Positions 1 to 11,449 of a DNA stretch of 64,000 bases are shown one piece after another. Under the pieces are notes generated by a model. It saw nothing but the letters and a program-made list of their open reading frames with translations, had not been told where the DNA came from and did no database searches. The DNA comes from Tolypeutes matacus (Eukaryota; Chordata; Mammalia; Cingulata; Chlamyphoridae), in contig JAKSZT010004976.1 in the NCBI GenBank assembly GCA_026826555.1, positions 7,110,900-7,174,899 of the forward strand. The letters run 5' to 3'. The position numbers were made by a program, and so were the translations under genes. The stretch's first letter is position 1. Every line of letters starts with the position of its first letter.

Positions 1-445
1 AATTTGAGCCCCTTGCCCAAGTCCACTGAGCTAGCAGGTTTGGGGACCAAAGCCTCCTGGGATTTTGTTCCAGATCCTCAACAATCCATGTGACCCACCC
101 ATGGATCCCATCAAGGCTCCGAGCCCCTCTACCAAGGGCTCTCTCTCTTACCACGGGGTCTGTGTGGGACAGACTAGAAGAGCTGGGGGTTCAGCAAACT
201 CCAGATGGGAATTGCAGGAGAAAACCTCAGCTCCCTCCTCCCACACATCCTCCAGGAGCTCCCCAATGGGACTGAGCCCCAGGTGACCACTGAGCAGCCT
301 GCTTGTTAACACACCCTGCACTGATTCCCTTCCCTCCTTCTATCTCACCTCCCCACTTGCCTCGCAATGCTTCCCGGGATCACCTGCCAAATAAACCCCT
401 TGAATCTCTGTTCAGGGTCTGCTTCTTGGGTGAATCCAATCTAAG
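1..445 (+). mobile_element. ERV-type LTR, right portion (left edge outside window)
   Basis: The right end carries an AATAAA signal near 391 and then a tail reading TCTGTTCAGGGTCTGCTTCT and a CTAAGATA terminus, the layout of an old mammalian endogenous-retrovirus LTR (U3-R with poly(A) signal, then short U5). The same 3' tail architecture recurs at 20300-20547 and 39215-39388. The 5' end lies beyond or near the window edge. No internal retroviral coding sequence adjoins it, so it is probably a solo LTR. Family assignment is by memory of the consensus and is tentative. Confidence 0.5.
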
Positions 446-3400
446 ATAATGAGAGAAAACAGCAGGACCATTTTCTTGATAAGTGTTTGGGAGTTGAGAG
501 AAAAAGATGTGTATGAAACACACAAAAGAGACAGCAGGAAACCAGCCAAGAGGTGGCGCCTTCTCCCATAAACACAGGCATGGAGCTGCTGGCAAAAGGG
601 ATAAAGTAAAACACTTTGGCAACAGGTAATTAACCCGTGGACCTGGCCATTGGTAGACATGACCAAGGAAGGTGCTGAAACAAGTCAGACACTGATGGAA
701 AAGGAAGCCACATCTGGAGGTGTGTTAGTGACCAAAGACTAAGATGTCTGGACCCATATCTTTCAACTCTGGGGGAGCCAGTTAACCTGCCTTTGAATAT
801 GACAGTGCCTCCTTGTAGGATCTGGAAGAGGCCCACTAGAAGCCTGGGAAGATTCTCTTCCTCAGAGATCTGCCATGTATGAAAAGATAACAGAGCTGTT
901 TTCTGGAGTAGGAAAAGGAAAGCTCCACAGCCAGCACACAGGGCAATGCTTTGCTTTCCAAGGAGTTGTGGCGCGGTCAACCAAGGCCATGTTCTTCCTT
1001 CAACCAACAGGAGTTGATGGACTCCTGGAGGTTACAGTTATTGTCATCAGGCCGTGGGACACAGAGAGGAAGCTGAGCTAGCTCTTGCCCTCGAAATGCT
1101 CATGATTGGGTTCCTTGTGGCATATGTGAAGGTGCCAGGCAGGATTCTGACTAGCCTGGGGAGAAGAAACTTATCAAAGGACTCCCAGGGCTATGGACGC
1201 CTATTACAGAGCTTAAAAGCCCAGTGGTAACTGGCTGCCTGAGTGTGTCCACAGGCCCACCCTTTCCACCCTCATTCAAACAGGACCTGAGAAAACCCTG
1301 CTTGTGGCTGTGAGTGCCATCATATTTGGGGTACACTGCAGCTTTGCCATTGGACAAAGGGCCGTGGACTCTTCTTTCCCCCTGGAAAAAAAAAATCTTT
1401 GAAGTTCAAGTTCCGAAAAGCCCAGAAAAAGAAGAAAGGGGACAACCTAAACCCCAAGGACATTTCAATGTCAAATATAAGAAAATAAAAACAACAGCAT
1501 AAAGCATCCTGCCAAGAAAAACAGCAGTAGAACATTTTGTCAGCTGATGTACAGGCCTGAATCAGGTCAGCAGGCCACTTCTGGAATTAAAAAGGAAAAA
1601 AAGAAAAAAGAGCCCTAAAGAAGCATCATTTGTTATGGAAAATCGCTCTGGGGCCCGGAGCCTGCACTTCACTTCTCCCAGGGGGTGAGGGGAGGGGTGT
1701 GCCATTTATCAAGTACAGGAGGCTGGGGCAGGGCCAGAAGCCAGCTACAAGGTCATTGCCAGCTCCTGACTCTGACAGACAGCCTCTGGATTCAGATCAT
1801 TACATGAGATCCCCAGAAATAATCAAGATGACAGGATGGCAGCAAACGGGACTGATTGAGGGCTTTGCACCGACACCGTGGATGGGATTCCTCAAGGCCA
1901 TATTTCTCTAAAGGGTTTTTCAGCCCCCTTGTGAAAATGACAACCACATTCTTTCATTCACTCCCCAAACCCACAAAGCGCTACGTTAGTCCTTTAATCC
2001 CTTGTTGCATCAAATCTTCAGGAAGCAGATTTTATACTATGTTCAATTGGGAGGCCTGGAAAGGGGAGAAATGGCCAGAGAAGCAAAAATGACATCAAGC
2101 CTTGTATCTTGATCCTGATGCCACTGATCAGTCACAGAGTCACTGACCCTGCTGCCCGCTACGGCTCAAGGCAGGAGGTCACCCCTGGGGCAAGGCCAGG
2201 CCGCCACTGCCAGAGGAACGTGGGCTGACCCCTTAACTGGAAACTGCCTCCCCCCAACCCAGAACGGTGGCTCTGTAATTCTGAACTCTGCAGAGTTCTT
2301 TTTAAATCACCCATACTGGAGAAGAGAAACCTTGTAACTCAAAAATACCTCTTGGGTAATTAATTCATTTGTTATAAAGTCCATCCTTTTGGTGGACTTA
2401 GCTGGCCTCCAACTAAAGTGCTCATCCCCTCTCTGCCAGGTCCATCCAGCTGCAAAAACCGGCCTCTTCTTTTGCCCGTTATTTCTGCAAGTGGCAGCAG
2501 CGTCTCTGCAGAAGGTCGGAACAGAAGATCTGCAATCCCTTCACCTCCCCACGCTTGGTCCTCACTGGTCCTCACATCGGGCCAGTTTCCAGCCCAGGAG
2601 GCCTGCCCCTGGCCACACTCCTTCTACTCTCAGCTCTCCCCCATCCCATTGCCCTCCCAGGCTGGTCACTGGGAGTTCCTCCTGCGTGAGCCCTTGCAAG
2701 CAGGTTTCTCCAGCTCTGGTCCTTCCTTGCCCAATCTCACCTGCCCAGGTAGGAGTCCTGTCCCAGCTACCTGTCCAGGCACCAAATGATGCCCACACTG
2801 CTCACTAAGGCATCCTCTAAACTCAGTGACTGGAGGCTGGTCCACAGCTCCATCTTTATCCCACTTTCCCCAAACCCACCCTGGGGGCTCCTCCAGAGGA
2901 AGGAAAAGGAGGCATTTGCTTTGCATTGTTATTTGTGCCTAAAAAGCCCAGACAGTGCCCAGAAAACTCAGGGCAGTGCTAGAAACTGAGAAAGGGATTC
3001 ACAAAACTGCGCTGCTGGCATACCTCTTGCAGGGGCCGCCTTTGGGAGAGGGCCCTTGTCTGGATTCCGGTAACTGTGGGTGATGACATCCCCCTTCCCC
3101 CGCCCCCAACTACTGCCTCTTTGCTAATGAAGCGGAGTACTCTCAAACCCATTTCCCCCTCCTCTGAAACAACCATCCCCAGGCTTCACCTAGCTCTCTC
3201 CAACAATATAGTATCTATTATTTTAAAAGCAGAGTCTTCCTCTATTTCCTTGCACAGCAGAATGGGGGGAAATTCATCTATTAAGTAGTAAAAACAGGAC
3301 TTCCCTTACATTTGTCTTTAATCAGCTTTGCGAGTTGCACCTGAGGCAAGCTCAGACGTCTTATTTTTCAAACCTCCTCCACATCTTGGAATTTTATCAA

Positions 3401-3899
3401 TTGCTCCTCAAAAGGAACTTCTGGGTGTATTTCCATAACCAGCTGCAAGGCCACAAAGAGGCTGCGGCCTGGGGTGGGGGAGCAGAGGGCTCATCCTCTC
3501 CCCCCTGGGAGGATCCAATGGGTCAGATAGAGTGGAGGGCAACCTGGGAGAATTTCCCCTACATGGTAAGGGGAAAAACCAACTTGAATTTTTCTCCAAG
3601 TGAAGTTCCAATCCCCCCCCACCCCAGTTCCCTAAATGACCCTCCCCCGACCCTCCCCTCCTTGCTTAAGGCTGTTTCCTTTGTTGTATTAGGCTCAGGT
3701 CCTGCTATCAGTTTAGACTATCTACCTCGTACTATTCATCTGCTGCAGCTTTAATAAAATGTAAAACATGTTTTTATTATAGAATAGGAAAAGAAACGTT
3801 CTTCCTGGCTCTTCTTGAAAATATTTTTAGTTCTTTAGGTAAGTTCCAAAATAAATCTTCCAGGTTTTTTAATTAAATCGGAAAAAGGATTTAAAAATA
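446..3899. other. unique sequence, no gene recognised
   Basis: About 3.4 kb without a recognisable repeat or gene. Open frames up to 139 codons occur on both strands but overlap one another and show no domain. Visible composition features are short A-rich runs near 1387-1396 and 1585-1612, a C-rich run near 3613-3622, and an AT-rich approach to the L1 body after about 3750. Confidence 0.55.
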
Positions 3900-4353
3900 A
3901 CTTTCCATCTTCCACCCAAGAACATATATTTATTAAAATATTTCAGTATATATTTAGATACGTGTGGGGGTTTTCTTTTGTATACATCCTGCACCGTTAA
4001 AGCCAATCCTAGTTATTTTATCATTATTTATTTTATTGTGATTACACAAATAAAAGGTTCAGTGTATTTTCTAACCCGCCACTGCTAACATTTGGGAAAG
4101 CTCCTGATTTCTGTATGTTTTGTCTTGTATCTGACCATTTAAAACTTTCTTATTAAGAGTTCATCAATGGCTTTTCATGGTTTTCTAGGTTTATAATGGT
4201 ATTATCTGCAAATAAGAACATTTATCCTTCTATTTCCAAATAGCTATTCAAACCCCCAAGCATTAATACATTCACCTTCAACCATTAATCAGAATCTTTT
4301 AAATCTATTCAATAAAATGGTGGCCATCTCTGAATTGTGTATACTCTTTATGG
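3900..4353 (-). mobile_element. ancient L1 body (ORF2-like), antisense, part 1
   Basis: Read on the minus strand this AT-rich block resembles the reverse-transcriptase region of an old L1. On the plus strand it gives the usual antisense run of a TTTCTGTATGTTTTGTCTTG-like stretch, then a TTTTCTAGG motif and a TTATCTGCAAATAAG motif near 4185-4220. It is full of stops and not coding. It ends exactly where the hAT element begins and resumes after it. It could be HAL1 rather than L1; boundaries are approximate. Confidence 0.55.
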
Positions 4354-4556
4354 CAGGGATTCTTAACCTTTTTTTGTTCCATGGACCCCTTTGCCAGTCA
4401 GGTGAAAACCATGGACCCCTTCTCAGAATATAGTAGCAGATAGGTTTATGACACTAACATCAGAGGTCAGAGTTAATAAAGATAAGTTGATTTTTTTCCA
4501 TTCAAGCTCACGAACCCCCTGAAATCTTTCCATGGACCCCTCGTTAAGAACCCCTG
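4354..4556 (+). mobile_element. non-autonomous hAT-type DNA transposon, copy A
   Basis: A 203-bp element with 15-bp terminal inverted repeats (CAGGGATTCTTAACC on the left; the right end reverse-complements to CAGGGGTTCTTAACG, 13 of 15 matching). It is flanked by an 8-bp duplication, CTTTATGG at 4346-4353 and CTTTACGG at 4557-4564 (7 of 8). Eight-base duplications and short CAG...CTG inverted repeats are hallmarks of hAT elements. It has no transposase frame. Internal CATGGACCCCTT repeats match copy B at 39924-40116, which lies in the opposite orientation. It sits inside the older L1 body. Confidence 0.82.
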
Positions 4557-4910
4557 CTTTACGGGGCATACTTGTAGCTGACCCGCCTATACTGTCGGGG
4601 AGAGTCTTTGACCTCATATCCTTCCCTTCAACCCCAAGTGCTTTTTCCTATAGTCTTTTACTGCATGGCATCCTGTCTCCACGCTGCCTGGCATTAGGAG
4701 AGATTCTACCGCTACACAGTCCTTGTAGCACCGGGATGACTTCCCACCTGCTCATGAGAGGTGAGTCTTCTAATGTGCTGCCAAATTTAGTTAGTATTTT
4801 CTGTAGCAGTTTTGAATTTTCAACAGTTTTCTTTTTTAAGGTGCCCTCTGTCAAATTTTAAAATCTGGGTTATGCTGCCCTTGCAAGATGGAGTTCTAAG
4901 TCTGCCTGGG
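4557..4910 (-). mobile_element. ancient L1 body (ORF2-like), antisense, part 2
   Basis: Continuation of the L1 fragment interrupted by the hAT element. The stretch around 4780-4900 reads on the plus strand like the antisense of L1 reverse transcriptase (TTAGTTAGTATTTT, then GTTATGCTGCC). The reading frame is destroyed. Identification rests on pattern similarity to remembered L1 antisense sequence. Confidence 0.45.
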
Positions 4911-5914
4911 GAAGGAAAGCTGCCCCCCACCACTCTCTGGAGACCCGCCGCGGGGGCAGGTGGGAGACCCCACTGTGGAGGGACAGCTGTCTCCATAACC
5001 TGAAACCACGTAATATGGGCAACATCCTACTTTGCCTTGCTTCAGTTTGGTTCTGTTGGAGACACCACCAGGCATTTTAGAAGGAGCTGACATCAAATCC
5101 ACCCGGACTTCAAAAGGAAAGCTCGACTCAAATTGCCACTGCAGCTGACAGGCTTTAGGAAGCAAGCTCCTGGGGCCCGTGTTGAGGAAGACAAGTAGAA
5201 AATCTCCTCAGACAGTTTAATTAAGTTGAGTGACTTTCACTGTTCTGGAAAATAAACCAAACCATTTTCTCTATTAGCAAAAACGACAATTCAGCATCCA
5301 GACAGATTGCTGAATTAATAAAAGTTCATTTAAAAAAAACCACATCTTTTAATTAGAAGTCTCTGCAGACCAAACCGCCCGCTGATGCGCTAATCTGATT
5401 GCCAAGGGCGGTGAGGGGCCATTCAGTGCAAGGACCTGCGGGCAGCTGGCAGCCACACCACCCGGGGCCGGTGCGCTGACCTGCTCTCCTTATAACAGAC
5501 CCTCTGGGAAAAGGTCCTGCACATTCCCTGGGAGAGTTTTCTATAAACTACACAGACATACTGAAGGTGCTTAGTTTTCCCTACACATGGCTCTTCTGCC
5601 TCTTTTATTTGAACCTGTAATTTGCACTATACTTGTTAAATATATGTCCCAGAGACTTCAATCTTCAGCCTGTTCATATGCCGGTTGAGCCCTGAATCTC
5701 AGCAGAGTTGCAGCCAACACCTACTCTCCAGTTCATCCAACTCACCCAGGACAATTAACAAAAGGATGATGATGGGCAACACCATCCCAAAAAACAGAGT
5801 ATCTACAACTGCAAGCAAGACAGTTCCATCCATCTGTCCCATGGGATCTAAACCCCATCTCAATTGGAAGCAGAGTAGGCATCACCATTCTAAAATCCTC
5901 AAGACCGAGGAATG
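4911..5914. other. unique sequence with possible conserved non-coding block
   Basis: No gene or repeat recognised. The segment 5200-5520 stands out. It is free of interspersed repeats, combines AT-rich homeodomain-like cores (TTAATTA-type at 5217-5224, TTTTAATTAG near 5347) with a CpG-containing GC-rich stretch at 5375-5480, and ends in a TATAA-like string near 5490. That texture is common in developmental enhancers, but this is inference only; no alignment was possible. Confidence 0.3.
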
Positions 5915-6358
5915 AACAAACATAAGGGAGAAATGCAAACTTGGACTTATTATTATTCCAGCAATGGAAGAACTTGTAACATTGATGTAAAGACAGTGGT
6001 CACCAGAGGTTCTGAGAGGAAGGAAAGGGAAGAATAGGTGTAACATGGGGCATTTTTGGGACATTGGAATTGTTCTGAGTAACATTATAATGATGGATAA
6101 AGGCCATTATACATTTTGTCAAAACCTATAAAAATGTACAGTGCGAAGTATAAACTATAATGTAAGCTATTGATCATGATTAGTAGCTATGCTTCAATAT
6201 GTGTTCCATCAATTGTAGCAAATGCACAACATTGGGGAAAGATGTTGGTGGGGAAAAGTGTGGGAAGGGGAGGGGGTATATGGGAATTCCCCTATATTTT
6301 TTATGTATCCTTTATGTAATCTAAAGCTTCTTTAAAAATAAAATAAAATTTACAAAAA
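5915..6358 (+). mobile_element. L1 3' end, sense
   Basis: The block shows the classic order of an old L1 3' UTR: a segment related to 'tgtacagt...tataaactataatg', then 'ttccatcaattgtagcaaatg', a G-rich stretch with GGGGGTATATGGGAATTCCC at 6273-6292, and an A-rich end. The same landmarks appear in reverse at 37850, 52600 and 26200 and in sense at 40540. It is 5'-truncated and non-coding. Confidence 0.7.
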
Positions 6359-6359
6359 G

Positions 6360-6510
6360 GTGGTTAGTAACGCCAGGGAGAGCATGAGGTCAGGAGTCCA
6401 GATGCCTGGGATCAAATCCTGGCTCCTTAAGTCACCAGCTGTGTGACCATGGATGAGTGGTTCCCCCTGACCTTAAGTCACTTGGGTGACCTTGGAAATG
6501 CAAATAATAA
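6360..6510 (+). mobile_element. MIR SINE, sense
   Basis: A tRNA-derived core resembling MIR: 'GGATCAAATCCTGGCTCC', then 'CAGCTGTGTGACC' and 'ACCTTAAGTCACTTGGGTGA', followed by an ATAATAACA segment. It abuts the L1 tail at 6358. Diverged and 3'-truncated. Confidence 0.7.
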
Positions 6511-7059
6511 CATACTTATGTATGTCACAGGTCACCATGGGATTCAAGAAGAAGGGCCACAAGAAGGACTTGGCACAGTTTCAGAAGGTGCCCAAGGAAG
6601 CTCAACTGCTCTTGTTATTATTATTGATAATCCCACGACAGCTATTTAATCATTATTATTATTTCTCCTAGGCAGACCTCTAGCATGTGGGATTGCATTA
6701 AGAGTCCAGTGCTCTGACCCTAGCCAGGCCCATAAACGCTGAGCCAGTTTTCTTAACTTTATCACATATGTAAAAATATCTGGCTATCTTATTCTACAGA
6801 GTTCTAAGGAATAAGCATTTAAAAATCCTGAAGACTCACAGAGATGTAAGGCTTTGTGCTCTGCCAAGAGTGAGAAGCAAATGTGGAACTAAAACCCTGG
6901 CCCACCAAGTTTCAGGAGGAGTGTCTTTAGAAGTGGCAAAGGTAGATTTCTGGGGTCAGAGGGGGTGGGCAGAGGTCAGAAGTACTAGCCCTGGGGTCAG
7001 ATTAGACAGGCCCACATGATCAGAAAAGCCTCAGCCAGCAGCCCCCAAGGCCCATCTGG
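6511..7059. other. unique sequence, no gene recognised
   Basis: Nothing recognised beyond a short TTATTATTATT run near 6613-6625 and a second near 6652-6662. A short frame begins ATGGGATTCAAGAAGAAG at 6537 with Lys-rich codons, but it ends quickly and resembles no family I know. Confidence 0.4.
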
Positions 7060-7352
7060 TAACCCCAGTGCCCAGCAGCACACAACGCCCATCTGTTGGC
7101 CCAGCATACAGCAGTCCCCAATGCCAATCTATTGGCCCAGCATACAGCAGTCCCCAATGCCAATTTGTTGGCCCAGCATACAGCAGTCCCCAATGCCCAC
7201 CTGTTGGCCCAGCATACAGTGATCACCAGTGCCCACCTGTTGACCCCAGTGTCCAGCAACCCCAATGCCACCTGTTGTCCTAGTGCCCAGCGGCCCCCAA
7301 CACCGACCCGTCTGCTGGCCCCAGTGCCCAGTGGACTGTAATGTCTAACTGT
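7060..7352. repeat. 36-bp minisatellite (VNTR), about 8 units
   Basis: A tandem repeat whose unit begins TTGGCCCAGCATACAGCAGT. Units start at 7096, 7132, 7168, 7204 and 7240 with exactly 36-bp spacing; later units begin near 7275, 7315 and 7352 and are more diverged. The three central units are nearly identical. Because 36 is a multiple of three and the unit lacks stops in several frames, open frames with a 12-residue period appear on both strands (7016-7341). They are a by-product of the repeat and not evidence of a gene. Confidence 0.9.
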
Positions 7353-8937
7353 TGGCTCCAGTCAGCAGCCAGCAGGAGCTTCATGTGCTGGTCTAAAGAC
7401 TCCTGCTCCTCCTCAGCCTCCCTGGGGTCCTTACAAGCTTCACCCACCACTCTGACGCCCAGGGATATGCAGATGTGTGAGGGGGAAGCTGACAGGGGCA
7501 TACCATTAGGAGTGCTGGCAAGTCAGTGTGTTCGTGGGCATGGAGCTGTATGATGGAGAAGGCCCAGAGTCCTCTGTACATACCCATTTCATTGTAACTT
7601 GCTCTAGTATTTCAGGCCATGGGAGCGGGGTTACCCCCATCCTCCAGCAGAAAACCCAGTGGTCCCCAGGAAGGCCAGCTGTAGGAGGTCTTGGTTTCCC
7701 CAATTAACCAGGAGACTCAGATCAACTTTTCAAGAGACCCCAACACAGCAATTAATATCATGGAGGCCACAGACAATGGCATCCCACGACCCCAGTGAAA
7801 TGAACATGTATAATAACACGAAGAGACTCACAAACTTAAACAGCACAGAGAGGCCAGGTGGGTAGAAAGAAGTACCGAGCTTGGGCTTCTGGTTTGGTTT
7901 TTATTTTGATTGTTTCTTGCCCCACATATGTAAAGCCAAGTCATCATTGCCATTGTCATTATCAAAAATCAGTTGCAGACCTTCCTAGCAAAGCCCGTGC
8001 CCCAGCTGCCCCCCACAAGGCAAGCCCACTTCCTCTGGAATGTAAATGAGGCCATTACATAGTCTAAATCTGCACCAACCATCCTTGCATTCGACTTTAA
8101 AACACCTCCTGGGCCCACAGAGCTGACCATCCCTAAGTTTATTCTATGCATGACATAGGGCCCTGGAGTATTATATAACCATTAAGTTATGGATATATTT
8201 AAGAATCTGGTAAAAGCCATCAACCATCTCCACAGAAAAGTCACATGTGCACTAATTCCTTAGCTTTGCAAAGTCTCTAAACACCACAGTGGATACTCCC
8301 AGGGATTCGTGGACTCCAAATTAAGAACCATTGCTCTAAACAACAGGAAATATTTTTAGGAAACAGTAAACTATTATTTGCAAAACAGAATACTTTTAAA
8401 ACCATAGAACTTGCTATTTAAAGCACTACATGGCTAACTCCTTTGTAAAGCAATAGTCTCTTTTTCAAGTAGAGATATGCAGACTTATTTTTATATTTTT
8501 GATTTTCAAACGTTGCTCTATATTAAAGGAACACTTTGATATTTGCATATAGCGAGATAACCTGATACATTCAATCAGTTAATGTTTTTAAAATAAAAAA
8601 AAAAACAGCAACTATTTATGGAGAGTTCTGTAGGAGGCAGCAAGCTACCAAGGGGAGCAAACTTTGCTGCCTTACTACAGGCTTTTATTTCTCCATCCTC
8701 AATCCCCACCTCTGCCCTCAGTGACAGACCACAGTCAGCTTGTACCAGCCCACAAGGGCCAATTGTTAAACATTAAGGAATTTTGTGATCCAGCTGTTAA
8801 ATTGTTATTAGCTTGAAACTGGCCGTTGTGGGAGTACTTACGCTATAGAAATTGGCAAATGCTACCAGCCAGGGCTTCTTTTCCCCACAAAGAGCCAGAA
8901 TACCAGGACACCACCGCCCCCCTCTACCCATCTTCGC
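7353..8937. other. unique sequence with a possible DNA-transposon remnant
   Basis: No gene seen. Near 8300-8335 the string GGATTCGTGGACTCC followed by TTAAGAACC recalls the end of the hAT family annotated at 4354 and 39924, but no second terminus was found. An A-run lies at 8596-8607. The remainder is unremarkable. Confidence 0.35.
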
Positions 8938-9353
8938 TTCCTAGGCTGCTGTAGCAAAGTACCACAAACCCAGTGCCTTAAAAAATGGAAATTTATTGCC
9001 TCACAGTTCTGGAGGCCAGAAGTCCAAAATCAAAGTGTTGGCAGGACCGTGAGCCCTCAGAAGTTTGCAGGGTTCTTCTGGCAGTGGCGGGCAATCCAAG
9101 GCATTCTTTGGCTTGTGGCATAAATCAATCTCTGCCTCTGTTACACGGCTGCCTTCTCTGTCTCTGTCTGTGTCCAAATTTCCTCTTCTTATAGACACCA
9201 GTCCTACTAGATCAGCCCCACTCTAATCCAGCGTGGCCTCATCTTAATTAATAACATCTTCAAACATCCTATTTCCAAATTGGCTCACATTCAGCGGAGT
9301 GGGGGTTGGGACTTGAACATGTCTTTCTGGGGGGCACAATTTAATCCCTAACA
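8938..9353 (-). mobile_element. MLT1-type LTR (ERVL-MaLR), antisense
   Basis: On the plus strand it opens TCCTAGGCTGCTGTAGCAAA, then 'GTACCACAAAC', 'CTCACAGTTCTGGAGGCCAG', 'AAGTCCAAAATCAAAGTGTT' and closes with a 'GGGGGGCACAATTTAATCCC' segment ending TAACA. This is the reverse complement of the MLT1 LTR plan; the poly(A) signal reads TTTATT near 8992 on this strand. No internal MaLR sequence adjoins. Similar copies lie at 14190, 34252 and 60376, all in the same orientation. Confidence 0.72.
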
Positions 9354-9939
9354 AGCCAGCACTGTCACACATGCACAGTCAACACCTAGAAATGCTCACC
9401 AGCATCGCACCCAACTTTCCCAGCACCAAGAGCAAAAAAGGAAATGCGTTAGCAATGAATCCAAAGGAAGAAATTGGTGCGAAATTTTATCCGAATGGCA
9501 TAGTAATGAAAGTTGAGCTATGAGGCAAAGTTTCAGGAGCATACTCATGGGATAACCTAATCAAGAGCTTAGGCTGGCGATGGGGCAAATACTGGATCTC
9601 CATCAGTAAGAGCTTCACGACCAAGAACTCCAGCCCCTCAACAATCACATGGCCTACTACAGCTTCAGTGTGGAGGTTCACCCTCCTAATCTGCTTCTCC
9701 CTCAATCCTCAAAGATATCTTGACCCAGAAGCATCGTAGTAGGCACAGAGTGAACGGAGAACCCAAGAGTGCTCTCGAGGCTGAAGGCCCTACCCAGGGA
9801 CACTCATTCTACTGGGAACTTGCTTCTGCCTGCTTAAGGGTTGGGCATCTTTCAGGCCACCTCCCTCTGAAGCCTTTCTGTATTCTCCCTTCTGGAAGAA
9901 ATGCATCCTACTTTGAACTTCCCTGGTGATTTACTGCTA
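9354..9939. other. unique sequence, no gene recognised
   Basis: A 72-codon frame on the minus strand (9487-9705) looks superficially protein-like with hydrophobic stretches, but I recognise no family, no intact flanking exon and no processed-gene tail. Treated as non-coding. Confidence 0.35.
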
Positions 9940-10090
9940 CATCTCCTATTTCACTCACTACATTGGCATTATAGCCATCGTGTGTCTATTTTTCTCTTCT
10001 ACTGGATCACACCTCCCTAAATGAATAGGACTTGTGTGTTTCACATCATTAATATGTGCATGATGAATAAATAAATGAATGAACTAATGT
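9940..10090 (+). mobile_element. L2 3' end, sense (short)
   Basis: Ends in ATGAATAAATAAATGAATGA, the terminal repeat typical of L2 3' ends, preceded by a 'TCCCTAAATGAATAGGACTT' stretch like the L2 3' UTR. Only the last ~150 bp are recognisable. Confidence 0.45.
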
Positions 10091-11449
10091 ATATGCGCCT
10101 GTGACCTGCTTGATGTCAAGTTCTCTGCTAGGCAGAGGCAATGCAGAGCTGAGTGAGTCCAAGTCTTCATTCTGTTCAAATTCCAGGATTTTGTGATGTT
10201 ACGGTCAGCATTAGCCAACGGTGCTAGTGTCTACACGTGTGCACACACATACGCATGTGCGTGTAAAAAGGAGGGGAGGAGTTCTGTGCACAAACGTAAC
10301 CTTGCGCATCTGCGCATCTGAGCTGTCATGTCCCAGACTATGATGTGATCCATACTTTAGGACCTGTTTTCTGGAACAAACGCTACCCAGGAGAGAGGAG
10401 AGACATTTGTTGACACCTGGGAAGGGCAGCCTGGCCTTCCAGCTTTAATCCTCCCCTTTCTCAAATCCCATACCTGGAGACCTGAGATCACACCCCAGCT
10501 CAGACCTGCGAGGCTCCTGTCTCTATTCTGAACATTGGCTCTTAGCCACCCATGAGCCGCAGACCAGGTCCACATCACTTAGAAGAGTCGGAGATGGTGT
10601 CTGAGTGAGCTTCGGTGGGCAGGACTTCAGCCCATTGTTTGACTCATCAACCTGCGAATAAGACAGATGGAACTAGACTGGGCAGGTACCAAGAGGGGAA
10701 ACTGGTGTGGGGCCTCTTCCCACATACGTAAGCAGCCCCAAGACAGAAGGGTTGCCCTGTGCTTGCTGGGTGGCCCTCCAAACAGTTTCCAAGGGGACCC
10801 TGGCTGGTGTGAGAGCCCCTCCAAGGCTGTAGGGAGGAGGTACGTGTGGGTGGAAACCCCTGTAGCCCTGAGATGGGCGTTCCTTTTGCATGGAGATACT
10901 TTCAGGCTTGAAAAATTGAGGTCGGTAAAGGTGACATTCTTGGATGTACCTGTGACAGTCATTTGATTTGCCGACCTTCATAAATGGCTGGAGTCCGTTA
11001 TTGATGTAAACAGATTGAGGCCTGCCACTTGTTCTCAGGACTCAATGGAGAGCGACCTCAGGCCAGGTGCAGACATGAAAAATCATGGATGGCTAGAACA
11101 AGAGAGGAACTAGAGGAACAGTAGACCCTGGGTCTCTGACCTTGAAGCCATGTGCCAGTCAATGCTGGGAGGTGCTGGCAGAGCTGGATGGTCCTCAGGT
11201 CCCCAGTGCATGATCATATAGCACCCCTGCTGCGCCCCTCTGCAGAGCCTGCAGCCACGTGGAGAGCTCCCAGCTCAGCACAGGTAATGTCGGCTATGAT
11301 TCTCCAGCACTGCACACTGGCCAGGGGCATCTGGGAGTCCTCGAGCTTGGGGACTTTTGTTTTCCAAGGACTCTCTAGTACTAGGTAAAACAATGGCCCC
11401 AAGTCCAAATGTTGAGAAAGCTCAAGCATTCCAGATAGTCTGAATTTCC
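10091..11449. other. unique sequence, no gene recognised
   Basis: No repeat or gene recognised apart from a short GT/CA-rich patch near 10237-10265. Overlapping frames of about 100 codons at 10627-10981 lie on opposite strands and have no recognisable domain. Confidence 0.45.

Noticed and set aside
7016..7341. Apparent proteins with 12-residue repeats on both strands
   Set aside because: Caused by a 36-bp minisatellite whose unit lacks stops in several frames.
7060..7352. Possible CRISPR array, because of regular 36-bp spacing
   Set aside because: Units are contiguous with no unique spacers, and the genome is mammalian.
9487..9705. 72-codon minus-strand frame that looks protein-like
   Set aside because: No family recognised and no gene structure; a database search would be needed to revive it.
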